DNA of 64,000 nucleotides from Henricia sp. BOLD:AAB3569 (taxonomy: Eukaryota > Echinodermata > Asteroidea > Spinulosida > Echinasteridae). A program made the position numbers and the translations under genes. The notes under the pieces were generated by a model. That model made no database searches. It saw only the letters and a list, made by a program, of their open reading frames with translations, and was not told the origin of the DNA. Position 1 is the stretch's first letter, and every line of letters begins with the position of its first letter. This document shows, piece after piece, positions 1 through 11,030 of this stretch. The DNA is taken from the NCBI GenBank assembly GCA_037783545.1, contig JBBELK010000006.1, positions 880,501 to 944,500 on the forward strand, read 5' to 3'.

Positions 1-346
1 TATGATTCACAACACAGTAAAAGGGGAAAGTAAAGTTACCTCAACAGTAGACATTTTTCTAATGGCATAAAGTCAATGTGCATTTTAAAAACTTTTGTTG
101 GGTGGGTGAAATTAATGGATAAAGGCCTGTAGTTTTAACAAGATTGATTTCTGTCTGCAGATCAAAGCTATTTTCATTTTTAAATTAAAAAATGGATGGA
201 AAATTCAAGTGACAGTGTACTAACTGATTTATTCTGTAGAAAATGTTTACAGGGTTCATGTATATAAGATGTAATTTGTAGACTTAAAAAAAAATTAGTG
301 CTAATATGACAGAATTTTACTAGCCTCCTTTACTGTGTTTTGTGTC
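1..346. other. AT-rich intronic DNA without recognisable feature
   Basis: No exon with acceptor and donor, and no repeat I recognise. Presumed intron of the host gene. Confidence 0.5.
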
Positions 347-484
347 TTAAAGGCAGAGGCTCGTCAGCAATGCGCGTGCCAAATTTGTGCTACGAAATAT
401 GCGGCTCCATGCCTTTGCTATGGAGCTGCGTATTTCGTGGCACGAATTTGGCAAGCGCGCATTGCTGACGAGCTGGGCCTTTAA
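347..484. repeat. Fold-back MITE with TTAA ends (copy A)
   Basis: TTAAAGGC at the left is matched by GCCTTTAA at the right. Between them two arms of about 52 bp (359-410 and 420-473) are near-perfect reverse complements around a 9-nt loop. A second copy lies at 63101-63253. Confidence 0.8.
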
Positions 485-1346
485 CCAGCGTCCAGCCTAG
501 GGTAGTCCGACTGCCTCTGCATTAACCTTTTGGCAAGGCTTTGTGGCTTTGGGGTTATATTGTTTGGTAAATGTGGGACAAATAGGCGTCTTGAGCGGAG
601 TCTATAATGGCTGTGCAGACACACTGACAGTGCATGACACATGCTATGGGGAACAAGACAAAGATAGATGCACCATGATAAAGGTCAATAGGTGAATGGC
701 TATTGTCAGTCACGGCTGGTGGGCCCTGTTGATAGACTTCACATGGTTGCTAAGCAAGTCACATGATGTAGCAACCACATTAAGCTGGGATATGATTTAA
801 TCGCTGTGTCTTTAGTTACAGCAACCATTACTGGACTCCCACAGGCTATAGCTACGGCACAACTTGTACTTTGTTTTTTTGAAAAACAATTTTTGAAAGC
901 TGCAATTATTAAATAATATAAATAGTCTGTCATACATGATAGCACATACAAATTTTTCTGATGAGGAAAAATAAATTACAAAAACAAAACTGACATCAGC
1001 AGGAGTCAAATCCATATTAAAGTGCAGTGTTCTCCACGTCTTTCTAAAATCATAGCCCTATCCACTGTGCCACAGAGCTAAATAATAGTGTCGTAACTAT
1101 AGCTTCTACATAAAATGAAATCATTAAATGCAATGCAGGGAAGCAGGTCAGTGACTCCCCCCACTCCCTTAAAAACAAAAAAATCATTAACAAAATCACA
1201 CAAAAAATCATTTAACAAATCATAGATATAAATAAGTTCCATATAAACAGGAATATGGCTGTATAGCAAACTGAATACATAAATTCTCATCATAAAATCA
1301 CCTTCCAGGTTTGTGACGAGTAACTGATTTTCTGTGACTCAAGTCA
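485..1346. other. Unassigned intronic DNA
   Basis: No exon is supported. A phrase near 680 (gataaaggtcaatagg) resembles the end of the TIR element at 63507-63775. The rest shows nothing definite. Confidence 0.4.
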
Positions 1347-1622
1347 AATAGGCCGTATTCCTGAACGCGTTATCAGGGCACTCGAACTAGGTGATTTGGG
1401 GGGAAATTGCCATACCCACAGTGGAAAATGGGGGGAATCACACGTCCGTACGTAGGGGAAAGTTGCGTATGCGGAGCGTGGCCCGTAGCGCAGGCAGAGC
1501 TTTCCATGAAAAGCAAATGTTTGGAAGGCGTGCACGCGTAGCGCGTTTTGTGTTCGAACATAACGCGCGATGGGTGCGGGCCACTTGACAGCGCCCTCAC
1601 GCGTTCAGGAATACGGCCTATT
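1347..1622. repeat. MITE with long terminal inverted repeats
   Basis: aataggccgtattcctgaac at the left mirrors gttcaggaatacggcctatt at the right, and the match continues into the CGCG/AGGGC part for about 33 bp. The inside is GC-richer than the flanks and has no credible coding frame. Confidence 0.8.
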
Positions 1623-1982
1623 GAGTCAATTTGGAGCTGTTTGAAGTAAACCCATTCACGTTCACTGCATTTTTGTGCATAGAATGAGGACTCCAGTTCT
1701 AAGTCAATTTACCCATTAGGACTCAAGGCAAATCGAGTCACAAAAAATCCTGACTCGAGTCCGACTCATGAAGCCAATGACTGAGGTCATTACAACCCCA
1801 TCACTTTCTCACATCACATGTAATTATTTTATTGGAGATTTTTTGGTCTGTTATGATATCACTATAAATTTCCTAAAAGTAATGTCATACAGCTGTTGTG
1901 ATTACTCATTAACATTGAACAATTAGCAGAAACACCCTTTGCAAAAGCACAGAAACACATGTGATTTTTGTGTATTATCAAC

Positions 1983-2224
1983 ACCAGGGGTGGATTGCAA
2001 TATGCGGTCTAAGACCAGTCTATAGGCTTAGCCGGCTAACGCGGCGTCCACTAAGACCGGTCTATCCTTCAAGATGTGCATGTTTTTCGGCTGTTGCAGC
2101 CATACTTCAGTTAGACTGATTTATTTCAATGGGAAACCAGCGACTGGCTAAGTTGGATAGCCAGCTATAAAAGACCGGTCTTAGACCAGTGGCTAAGTCA
2201 ATTTTATTGCAATCCGCCCCTGGT
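1983..2224. repeat. MITE with CCAGGGG termini
   Basis: accaggggtggattgcaat and attgcaatccgcccctggt form the inverted ends. Inside, taagaccggtcta-type words recur in both orientations. Confidence 0.75.
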
Positions 2225-2773
2225 CTAATAACAAAAGGTGACATATTCACTCCTTCACAACCTTATTGACAACCTTGCATGAAATGGTTCAACTGAAACA
2301 TTCAACTAAAAAACAAAACGTGAGCCACATTAGGACAAAGTGAAAGATTGGACCAAAAAAATATCTTATATATCACACTACTCATGATTGCTGTGAATTA
2401 CTTCCATCGGACATTAAACCCAGGGGAGCATTCACATTACAAATTTACTTCGTCGAATTAAGTGATCTCTTGAAGTGATTAAAGCGATTCACATTAGGAA
2501 GTTTCTTCATCAAATGAAGCAATTTCCCTTATGTGAGCAGGACCTCTGTTGCCAAAGACAAAAGGACGGAGAAAAAAAAAGGCAAGGCAACATACAAATT
2601 GCATAAATTTGCTGATCAACATGCCATAGAAAATATGCAACCATTTGCTTTTCTAATCAAAGCCAAGCCACAAAATCAAGACCATTTAAGGCCAAGCCAT
2701 GCCAAGCTTTACCCGCACAAACGCAGTGTACTTGTATAATCCTTTTCTGGTGATGGTAACACTTTTCTTACAG
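2225..2773. other. Unassigned intronic DNA before the candidate exon
   Basis: Gaattaagtgat / gattaaagcgattc words hint at an old inverted element near 2440-2510. Nothing else is recognised. Confidence 0.35.
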
Positions 2774-2818
2774 CATATTTGATTTGTCGGCAAGCACCAG
2801 TCTATTCACTAGGGCAAA
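2774..2818 (+). CDS. Candidate 45-nt exon of the TTLL5-like gene
   Basis: A pyrimidine-rich acceptor (cttttcttacag) is followed by 45 nt and a consensus donor (CAAA|GTAAGT). The next exon at 5145 begins with one base that completes a codon, so an upstream exon must end on two extra bases. Read in that phase, this segment is open and encodes about 14 residues (IFDLSASTSLFTRA), and the AA left at its end joins G of the next exon to give Lys. One other frame is also open, so openness alone is weak evidence. I cannot recognise the peptide. The splice signals and phase fit are seen; exon status is inference. Confidence 0.4.
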
Positions 2819-3143
2819 GTAAGTGTGACTAATTTCACTCTTGTAAAACTCGGTGTACAGTGAAGTGCCTTCTGAGTTTGGAGTCGCTTATAAACAAGAT
2901 TTTATTAAAAGGGTGTATTAAATGCCCTGTTCCAGAACATGCCTTAAACTAGGCATGGACAAATCACAGGGTTAGTTAGAATCAATTCCAATCTTGGAAT
3001 CAGAATTGTGGCTCCATCTTTTTGAGGAATGGATTCCTACAAAATGGCCAAACAACAAAATTCAATGTTGCAAAATTTTAAGGTTTTTGCCGACTTACAC
3101 AAAAATATTTGTGAGTGGAAATAAATGTGCAGTTGGTTGGTTT

Positions 3144-3690
3144 TTAAAGGCCCTATAGATGATCTGTTTTTTAGAGATTCTGGGAATAAAACCATTATAA
3201 ATCAAAAGAAAGACATCAACAAACTCATCCGAAGAAATTTCAGCTCTGTCAAATGTACCGTGTTTTCCAAAAACATGAAAATCCATTTGCGTTTTGCCAG
3301 TCTTGGCGGGGTGTTTCAAAATAACTTATTCTCAATCCGTCTCTTCGTTCTCAGTCGGTCGCGTACTCTGTGGCTCGCATCATGCACTTTGTGGCTCGCA
3401 ATATACTGCGTGTGTGCGCGACCCATCAAGATGTATATATTTTAAAAAAAGCATCGCGTTGGAACAGCACACATGCAGTGCACATTGCCCATTTCAGATG
3501 CGAACCAACTAAGTAAATCGTTTGCAAACGATCTAAATAATTTCATCTTCATGGATTATTTTCTAGTAAAATATATCATCTTGGGCGGAAACATTTCATT
3601 GGATAGATTGCTACCAACTTTGAGCAAGGTGTTTCCTTGTCAATGTTGATTAACTTTTGGGGTATTGCAAATGATACAGTGGGCCTTTAA
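3144..3690. repeat. TTAA-ended MITE, family T1
   Basis: It starts TTAAAGGCCCTATAGATG and ends ACAGTGGGCCTTTAA. An inverted copy lies at 51248-51780. The inside has paired GTGTGCGCG and cgttggaacagcacac words. It is non-coding; small ORFs across it have no support. Confidence 0.75.
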
Positions 3691-3736
3691 ACAGTATGAT
3701 TAAAACTGCCATAATTTCCCCTGACTTTGCATCAGT

Positions 3737-4051
3737 GTTAGAGTGTGTCCAGATCACATTTTTGAACTCCCTCTTTTGAGATTTTTCTCATTACCATTCT
3801 AAAATTTGCTTGCTCTCAATCCGTATTTTTCCAAGGATATCGTAAAAGAAACACTGATATTTTGTAAACTAATTTATCCGTTCCATAAAGCAGTGGAATG
3901 ATCACACCAACTTTTATGCTTCCACACCCAAATTGGAGATTGCAAATTTCCTGTTTTCTTCACATGGATATTTTTTTGGGGAGGTATTTTATGTGATTGT
4001 TAGGTTAGAGCAAAATCCATTTTCTGAAAAATCTAAACAAGCTACATTTAT
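3737..4051. repeat. TTAA-ended MITE, family P (old copy)
   Basis: The inside matches the elements at 30610, 33342, 37293 and 25557 (aaggatatcgt, tgcttccacac/atccaaattgg, ggggaggtattttat). The ends are decayed. Confidence 0.65.
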
Positions 4052-4336
4052 TCCCTATTATTTCCTATATTAAGGCGATAAAGAAGTGCGAGAAACACAC
4101 GCACCCCACTTCACTTTGTGGCACTCACTGTACACTGAGTCCTAACACTATTATTAGCTAAAACTGCACGTGTTTTCTTGAAAGAAGTTTGCATGAAATA
4201 TCCACACTAACATTGCATGTATAATTTCTATCGCTGTGTATGAATTGTTTAAAATCTGCATGCAGTTGATTAATTCTGCATGAAAATGTATCCCATTACA
4301 AATACAGATACATACAAATACCATACAAATCAGCCA

Positions 4337-4408
4337 AACTTTCGAACCCGAGACCTCTGACTCACTAGGCAGATGCTCTACCAGCTGAGCTATACAGTAG
4401 GTATACTC
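4337..4408 (-). repeat. tRNA-derived SINE head, family S-A
   Basis: On the minus strand: tatagctcagctggtagagc (box A) and ctcgggttcgaa (box B). Copies lie at 12557, 52155 and 58706. The short and variable anticodon region and the repetition point to a SINE, not a tRNA gene. Confidence 0.65.
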
Positions 4409-5144
4409 CCTCAGGTTAGGGAATATTCCAACTGTGCCTCAAATATCTTACAACGGATGTTTCAAACATTTTGTTTTCAATTTTTTAAAATGCACTATTT
4501 TTTACGTACTCTCAAGTCTCAATGTTTAACCTCAAATAGCACTGCATGCTTTCTCTCTTTGTTTGTTGGAAAGATATTTTGGTTTTTTTTGTGGTTAATT
4601 TGATGAGCGAAGCGGAGGCGAGCCTATGTAATACCGATTTCCGTCCTTCAGACCGTCCGTCTGTCGGTGTGTCTGTCTGTCTGGGCGTCCGTCTGGCCGT
4701 CTATTCAAAATATTAAAGTTTTTAGTTGAAGTTTTTTAGTAATAGTTTTTTGTTAATGTGGTTGGGGTTGGCAAATGCGGCACCAGGCAGCGCACTGTGT
4801 GACAAAGGGTACTTTGTTTTAAAAGATACTTCGTTACTTTGTTTTAAAAGATAAAGTACATGTAGTTAGAAGCTTCAAAGAGCCAGAAAAATTGTAGTCT
4901 TTGTTCTGAGTGTTAAATGTGTTAAAGAAAAATGAGAAAATGAACAAAAAAATGGAACTGAACAAAAACTTTCTTCATACATACTCTGGATTACAAAGTG
5001 GCATTTGCGTGGTGCACATTCCATCTTAAATTCCCTTTGGGCCTGTTTACTGGTAAGAAGCAATTGATTGCAAAGTACGTGCTTCAGGGCACTATACAAG
5101 CCACCAACTGCTTCCTTCATTGAATGTATATATTTCTTTAACAG
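4409..5144. other. Intron upstream of exon 1, with CCGTCTGTC simple repeat
   Basis: At about 4640-4700 a ccgtccgtctgtcggtgtgt-type pyrimidine-rich repeat follows gatgagcgaagcggaggcg. The rest is unassigned. Confidence 0.4.
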
Positions 5145-5308
5145 GAGAGTAACGGGACCAATTTTGCAAGAACTGGCTAATCGGGAGCTAGACGAGCACC
5201 TCGACCAGTTTATGCGTAAACTGACAACCACAGAGAACATTACAGGTCGCAAGCAGGCACGCAATGGGGTGCGACAGCGCTATCCATCCGTTAAGAGAAT
5301 GCTTAGTG
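5145..5308 (+). CDS. TTLL5: TTLL5-like gene, exon 1 of the window
   Basis: The exon is bounded by ttctttaacag and AGTG|GTAAGT. It starts with one base that completes a codon and ends with one base of the next. It encodes 54 residues beginning RVTGPILQELANRELDEHLD, a charged, probably helical stretch with no catalytic ATP-grasp motifs, followed by basic residues (GRKQARNGVRQR). The TTL catalytic domain must therefore be encoded upstream, outside this window. Assignment to the gene rests on the matching phase with exon 2 (G|CT gives Ala) and on the recognisable exons 3-7; this peptide alone would not identify the family. Confidence 0.8.
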
Positions 5309-6888
5309 GTAAGTTTGTTGGGAATAATAGTCATGGTTTATGAACAGTATTATTGTTGTGACCTCTGTTGATGGACGATGAGGTAGTGGAAGCAGGGATG
5401 ACATTTTTATTCATATTTTAATAAATGCCACTTAAATTTAACGTTTGTGTGTGGATAAGGCACCAAGGTTAATGCAAACTCATCTTACAGCTAATTTTCA
5501 TTGACATAGGTAACCCGGGACACCAAATTCCTATTCGTTTTAATGGAGCAAATTATGAGCCTTTATGGTCTTTTGTTAAAAATATTTTTCAGTTATCATG
5601 CACAGAACAAAATATTCAAGAAATTGGTGCTGTCCCCTGTAATCACAGACCAGTCTATTACATCCTCTTGCAACAGTGCCCCTTTAACGCACTCCCTAAT
5701 TCCTGCGTACAGTGGCCCTGTTGAAAAAGGCCCCATTTGGCGGTGGGACTAGCGACAGAAATCTTGTCGCCTCTGCTGGACCAATCAGGACGCTTGCTGT
5801 GCATTGCAGCACGATTGCAGGCATTCAAATGTTACGCGCACAAATTGTAAACACTGTGCATGCATGTGATACATGTACTCGGTAATGCTGGCCGTTGTCC
5901 GCGTCGGCGATTGGCTGCTATTTAAAGCATATTGGGGAATCCGTTCCATTACATTCGTCAGCATGCATCCCTGTTATTAATTTGAAAAACTGCGGAGTAA
6001 ATAAGGTTCGTCGTTTGAAAGTTTGGTAGGAATGGGACAGTCATAAGAAACGGAACCCAATACAATTTCTGGAAAGTATAGAAATTGTTTCTTTTCGGCA
6101 TAACATGACCGAATTTATAAAATTACATCAAAATGACTCGGGCGTGAGTTGGCTCAAGACAACAGCCGGCTCGCTCCACAGATTTGCGTGTATTTCCTCA
6201 GGGTATTGTCACGTCGCTTTGCAGAGTAGAAATTCCCTGAGATCTCAGGATGAGTCTATTACTGATAATCTTTGATCATGAGTGGCGATTTTTGATGCAC
6301 AGGGTGTTGTACATAACTGGGACACGAAACATTTTGGACCCCTAATTTTGGGAATTACCCACAAGTCTTTTTCCATTTTGACTGGTGCCTCTGTTTGCCA
6401 GTGTACATTTTTACCCATTGCATTGCTCACTCCCTTCAATGTACAGTCTAACCTCATTAGTAAGAGATCCTTGGTACTCTGCTGAACACTTATTACCGGA
6501 AATTTGTATTATGAGGAATACAAATAATGAGGAACAAGGTATTGAGACCAAAACCTTTATTTGTTCTCAGCAGAATGCTGTTATGACAGTGCCTTTATTA
6601 TTGAGTATCGACTGTGTTGTTTTGGCGAGTGTGTGAATTCGCATGCATGCATGACAGAATTACCCCATCGTCTGACCGTATGATATCAAGAATTGTATGT
6701 GATTTCCCACTGATTATTACAACACCCTGGGAATGAATTAAGTTCAAATCTGAAAAGGCTGATTGGTTCTTCAAAAGAATAATTTTTCAGTCAAGTTAGT
6801 TAGCCATCACATTGATGTGTACAGCACATAGACACTGCACATGAAAGACTATTCAACTTTGATTTATGTGCTTCCACAATCATCAAAG
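5309..6888. other. Intron 1, mostly unassigned
   Basis: At 5780-5935 two CCAAT-type boxes (gaccaatcagg; inverted cgattggctg) precede atttaaagc. This could be a cryptic promoter, but no transcript start or ORF follows. At about 6448-6560 there is an old repeat (ctcattagtaagagatcctt) with an inverted relative near 8270-8410. Confidence 0.35.
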
Positions 6889-7105
6889 TGTGGCACCATG
6901 GCTAAGTGTGCTTCAAGACTTTTTGGTAAATTCACAGGTCGTGGGTTCGAATCCCGTCCATGGTGCAAGGCACTTTGCTGAAAAGGTAAACGGACTCGCT
7001 GTGTGGGAGGAGTGGCAAACTCCCACAGCAAACTCGAAAGGGGAGTCTGGCCCCCTCGCTAATGAAAGAGAAATGGGTACTCCGGCTTGTAATTACAAGC
7101 ACGAC
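6889..7105 (+). repeat. tRNA-derived SINE remnant, family S-L
   Basis: A degenerate box A (caccatggctaagtgtg) and a perfect box B (gtgggttcgaatcccgtcca) are followed by aaggcactttgctgaaaagg and gaaatgggtactccggcttg. It matches the fuller copy at 9974 and ends about 30 bp before the exon-2 acceptor. Confidence 0.65.
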
Positions 7106-7134
7106 TTTTATCTTCTTGTGCTTCTACTTTTCAG

Positions 7135-7630
7135 CTGGTGTAATGAGGAATGCTCCCAAAAGTGACTCGCAAGACAGAGAACCCTTAGCTCAGGGTAAAC
7201 TTGAAAACACCAAATCCAGTAATCAGCCTCCAAACAACAAAGCTTCACAATCTACCAGCCAAAAGCAGAGCACCACTTCAGTAAACTTAAGCCACAGCTC
7301 TGAAGGCAACAGAACGACCCTACAAAATGGTAGCAGAAGTGGGATCAATGAAGATAGCAGAAGTGGGATCAATGAAAATGGTAGCGGCAGTAGGATTAAT
7401 GAAAATGGTAGCAGAAGTGGGATTAAAGCAGATAATGACAGAAGTGGAATCAATGCAAATGGCCGAAGTGGGATTGAGCCTTCTGGAAAGCCTCCTATAG
7501 GTCCAAGTTCCACTAACATTGACACCAAAGGTGCGAGAATGGTATTGGAGGTCCAGAAGCAGCCATCAGCTAAGGAGATAAGAGAAAGCATTAACGTGCC
7601 GGAGATCATAAACAGCGGTGGAGATATTTC
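7135..7630 (+). CDS. TTLL5: TTLL5-like gene, exon 2: low-complexity linker with SRSGIN repeats
   Basis: The largest exon, 496 nt, lies between cttctacttttcag and TTTC|GTAAGT, entering with two bases and leaving with two. It encodes about 164 residues rich in Ser, Asn, Gly and Gln, typical of a disordered linker. Its centre (about 7330-7485) holds roughly seven degenerate repeats built on SRSGIN(E/A)(N/D)G. Its end (VLEVQKQPSAKEIRESINVP) is less repetitive. The TTLL5 family is known to have a long, poorly conserved linker after the catalytic core; the repeat expansion here is seen directly. A tRNA-derived SINE remnant ends about 30 bp before the acceptor. Confidence 0.85.
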
Positions 7631-8269
7631 GTAAGTGGCTTACAGTAAATTTGACATCACCCTTTCTAACCCCCACATTTCTATTTTAAGTCCTTATGAC
7701 AAATTTTTGTCACTAATATAAAATTCCTGAAAGCGGTGGCATGCAGTCGCGGTGCGCACGCCCCTCGTAGCTACGCCGCTGCGCTGAGCATGCAGCGCTC
7801 TCAACAGGTGACCACAATTGCCACTTCAGGGCGCTGTTCAAAAAAACATCCATGCAACTGTCATGGCCGTTATTTTTATCGACACGGATTTGGGTGGCCA
7901 ATCGGATAGATATGCGTGGTAAGTGAACGATAATCATGATAATGACACCAGTGGCTAGCGAATCACGTTCGGAGAATTAGAACCTAACTTTGAAATGACA
8001 TGGCTGTACTTTCATGGTGTTTTAGGGGGGAAAATTTAATTTTTTTTTTTGTCCGGGCAGCCGAGTTTTTAGTCTGGGCGACAAATGTTTGTCCGGGCGC
8101 TAACGGTACCTGTGATGATTTTGTCCGGGCGGCACCCCTGGACAAAACCGGCAGTGGAGAACTAGCGGTGTGACAAACGAATCAAATATTCAATCTTCCA
8201 TCGAATATTTGAAAATGTACAGGACTAAAGATAGACCAATATTCATAGGCTGAAATAGGTACAGTTGAA

Positions 8270-8420
8270 CCCCGACAATAATTACATTTGTACAACATTC
8301 TGCTTATTATAACAAGGAAAATCAATCCCAATTCTTTGTTCATTGTTTTTATTTCTGATAATACAAAAGGCCCAAGGACCTCTCATTAACGAGGTTGGCC
8401 TGTAATTCATCATGTTTATT
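8270..8420. repeat. Old repeat copy before exon 3
   Basis: taataattacatttgtacaa and caaggacctctcattaacga match, in reverse complement, the segment at 6448-6560. It ends within about 15 bp of the exon-3 acceptor. Confidence 0.45.
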
Positions 8421-8431
8421 CTGCTACTCAG

Positions 8432-8552
8432 GAAGCTCCAAGCACGCCTTGCCTTTTCTACGTACCTCCTGCGAGTGCAGCAACGGCTGTTAGCAGAAAC
8501 TAGCAAACCACCTGACCTGTTCGAGGAATCAGAACAAAATGATGAACAAATG
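8432..8552 (+). CDS. TTLL5: TTLL5-like gene, exon 3
   Basis: The exon of 121 nt runs from ttctgctactcag to AAATG|GTAAAG. One leading base completes Ser (TC|G), and the exon ends on a full Met codon. It encodes KLQARLAFSTYLLRVQQRLL followed by an acidic tail (DLFEESEQNDEQM). The amphipathic helix with alternating Leu/Arg, leading into the helix of exon 4, fits the conserved region after the linker in TTLL5, a tubulin polyglutamylase that adds glutamate side chains to tubulin tails and some other proteins. An old repeat copy runs almost to the acceptor. Confidence 0.88.
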
Positions 8553-9099
8553 GTAAAGTTAAGAAAATTGGTCAACGCACTCACATTTTTCTTGTTTCGT
8601 TGGTTTGGGCTTCAATCTTAACTGAAGCCACAGAGGTTGGTGGTCTCTTACCCTGCAGAGTTAATCAAGCTATAGACGATGTGCTCTTTGTTTATATCTA
8701 AACCACCCTCTGTTAAAAATTTGTCGTCGTTATGAGCACGCATCCTGTTTTGCATAAATTTGGTTTGGTAATGATGCTAGTGTTCGCAAAATTCAAAGGC
8801 GATTTGGCATGTGACCATAACGCCGGGCATGTTTTGGTTTGTAATTGTGACGTCAGAGGGCACATCGTCTATTGGAATGATTAGCTTGTGTGGGAGCTTT
8901 ATCACAGATTATCATCATTAACAATTATCATGTTTTTACATTAAATACATTAATGACAATAGTCTGTGATAACTACACTTCCTAAAACTACAAAAATCTA
9001 AAAAAAAATTACTTCAAAATGATCACCCATATACCCAGTTGACTGAACTCAAAACGGCATCAACGACTTACATGTAGTCCTAGTACATGTGGTTCACTG

Positions 9100-9205
9100 C
9101 TAGCAGGGGAATGGTTCTGGTGATTTCATGATGGAAGCGATAATAATGGCAATAGCCCCAGGAGTACCCTGCAGAGTAGACATGTGCGTTATGCAAGATT
9201 ATTAT
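9100..9205. repeat. SINE 3' end fragment
   Basis: ggttctggtgatttcatgat, gcgataataatggcaatagc and gacatgtgcgttatgcaaga match the segment at 49437-49530, where it reads gtgcgctatataagt. No head is seen. Confidence 0.5.
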
Positions 9206-9618
9206 ATAAAATTAAGCTTTTGCAGACACCGTGTGTTTCTGTTACTGTGCAGCACAGAGCCCAGATTCAATGTGCGTGCACGCTAGGCGCACCACGAACA
9301 CACACGTACGCGCGCGTCATAAATCGAGGGAATGGATTGCGTGCGTGTGCAACGAGCGCCAGAGTACAGTAAAAAAAAATACTGTACAACAGTAACAAAA
9401 GTGCATGCATTTGTAAACCATGAAAAGAACTGAAGTTTTCAACACAAAAGAGACAAAAATCTTCCGGAAATCTTACAAAACAAAGAAGATAGAAGCTTCA
9501 TTTTATATAACAATAATAATATTGGATGTCTTTTCGGGTGATATGAGAATATACCGCACGAGTCATGAAAATACTGAACAAGCCGAGCCACCATTACTAT
9601 TATTATTTTGTCTTTCAG

Positions 9619-9765
9619 GACCTGGTTTTACGATTCTTAAAGAGAGCTGCCAGTAACTTACAGCAACCGTTTAAGGTCATCGTGCCGAGTCGAAAACTAC
9701 CAGCTCATGACAGGAGAAGGATCCTGGCCAAGCAACTTGTGGACTTTGTTGAGATTTACAACAAG
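9619..9765 (+). CDS. TTLL5: TTLL5-like gene, exon 4: conserved helical block
   Basis: The exon is 147 nt, exactly 49 codons, phase 0 at both ends, between tttgtctttcag and AACAAG|GTACAT. It encodes the most recognisable block: VLRFLKRAASNLQQPFKVIV, then PSRKL, DRRRILAKQL and VEIYNK. I recognise this as the post-catalytic conserved block of TTLL5, part of the C-terminal region described in the human protein as its cofactor-interaction domain (recalled from the literature, not checked here). No frame damage is seen. Confidence 0.93.
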
Positions 9766-9973
9766 GTACATTGATATTTGTATAGAAACTTTGCACGGGT
9801 GGTCATGTTTGTGGGTGGGTTTTGTGAAAGGTCCACTGTATCATTTGCAATAACCTAAAATATTTACCTAATGAGTTTGAAGAAAATCTCACTTAAAGTA
9901 ATAATGAAAATAGTAACAAACCCACTCTGGAATTATTCTGCCTGAGATGGTGCTTTTATTAATATTTTTATCT

Positions 9974-10336
9974 GCACCATGGCCGAGCGGTATGGCGTAT
10001 TGAATCCAAGACTGTGGTCAATCCACAGGTCGTGGGTTCGAATCCCATCCCGGCTTGTCCATGGTGCGTGTGCTCTTGGGCAAGGCTCTTTGCCATGAAT
10101 TGCCTCTTTCCACCCAGGAGGAAATGGGTACCTGTGAGGGTAGAGAAAGCTAATGTGTTTGATTAGTCCCTGTGCGCATAAGCTGCACAGGACTGTATAC
10201 TCCCCAGGGAGCTGAGAAGGATTAAGGAATGATATTACTGAGCCCAATGACCAGGGGTAATAATGCAGAAAGCACATTGAGAGATCCGTCGGATCTGTAA
10301 TGCGCTATATAAGAACTGTCTATTATTATTATTATT
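9974..10336 (+). repeat. tRNA-derived SINE, family S-L, nearly full length
   Basis: The head looks like a class II (Leu/Ser-type) tRNA: caccatggccgagcggt (box A, 9974-9990) and ggttcgaatccc (box B, 10035-10046). A body of about 250 bp follows, then gcgctatataagaactgtc and a (TTA)n tail. The tail runs into the exon-5 acceptor at 10340. Confidence 0.8.
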
Positions 10337-10341
10337 TGCAG

Positions 10342-10457
10342 GAGACGGAACAGATGGATCTTCACATGAAGATGGACCAAACACAGAATGGTTCTTCATC
10401 AGACAAGGAGAATAACATTAATGGGGATAGGTTCGGCCAGTTCACTTCCGTCGCTAC
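10342..10457 (+). CDS. TTLL5: TTLL5-like gene, exon 5
   Basis: The exon of 116 nt starts in phase 0 after attatttgcag and ends with two bases before GTAAGC. It opens with ETEQMDLHMKMDQ and ends GDRFGQFTSVA. ETEQM directly after the exon-4 YNK is a conserved TTLL5 feature as I recall it. The intron just upstream ends in a SINE whose (TTA)n tail reaches to within a few bases of the acceptor, so this exon's polypyrimidine tract appears to come from the transposon. Confidence 0.92.
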
Positions 10458-10671
10458 GTAAGCATTGCTACAAGGAGTCCCTGTTTCATTGAACTGTAAT
10501 AAATTGTAATGAAGTCATGCATGTGTTTCATCCTAAGATGCATTAATTTGTGTCATGAGTCACGTCACAAGTTGTGGTGCAAAATTTATCTTTAGGCACA
10601 TTTTGGAGTACATACACTACTCACAATATGTTAGGGATATTGGAATGGTTCTATTTGGAATTTTTTGTTTT

Positions 10672-11030
10672 ATTGATTGCTTTCTGTGACGTAAAACATC
10701 CGGGAATGTTTGGTGGTCAACGGTCACGCGCGTACACGTGCGGGCCACTAGACGCACGCCACTAGACGCACATGGGCACGCGTAAAATATACTCACTAGC
10801 GTACTTTCATTCAAAGATGCCGCACGCGCGCGTTGCGATACGTTCAAATGTTTGAGCATGCACTGCAGCTTGTAAAAACGAAAGTGCTTTTGCTTGATCA
10901 CAATTTTCAGCCTGAAGAAATACATTTTTTTCTTTATCGATACAACAGCCATGGTTATCACTCGAGCCACTTGGGTCATAAAAAATGACAATGCTTGCAT
11001 TAAAACTTGTTAATAAGAGCACTGTTAATG
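10672..11030. repeat. Truncated MITE, ATTGATTGCTTTC family
   Basis: The sequence from attgattgctttctgtgacg through acatccgggaatgtttgg to tttatcgatacaacagccat matches the complete element at 28454-28892. The right end is missing. Confidence 0.65.

Noticed and set aside
5770..5960. CCAAT boxes and TATA-like motif in intron 1
   Set aside because: No ORF or transcript start follows; the motifs are short enough to arise by chance.
7223..7609. 128-codon minus-strand ORF
   Set aside because: Shadow of TTLL5 exon 2; its Leu/Pro-rich repeats mirror the SRSGIN repeat.
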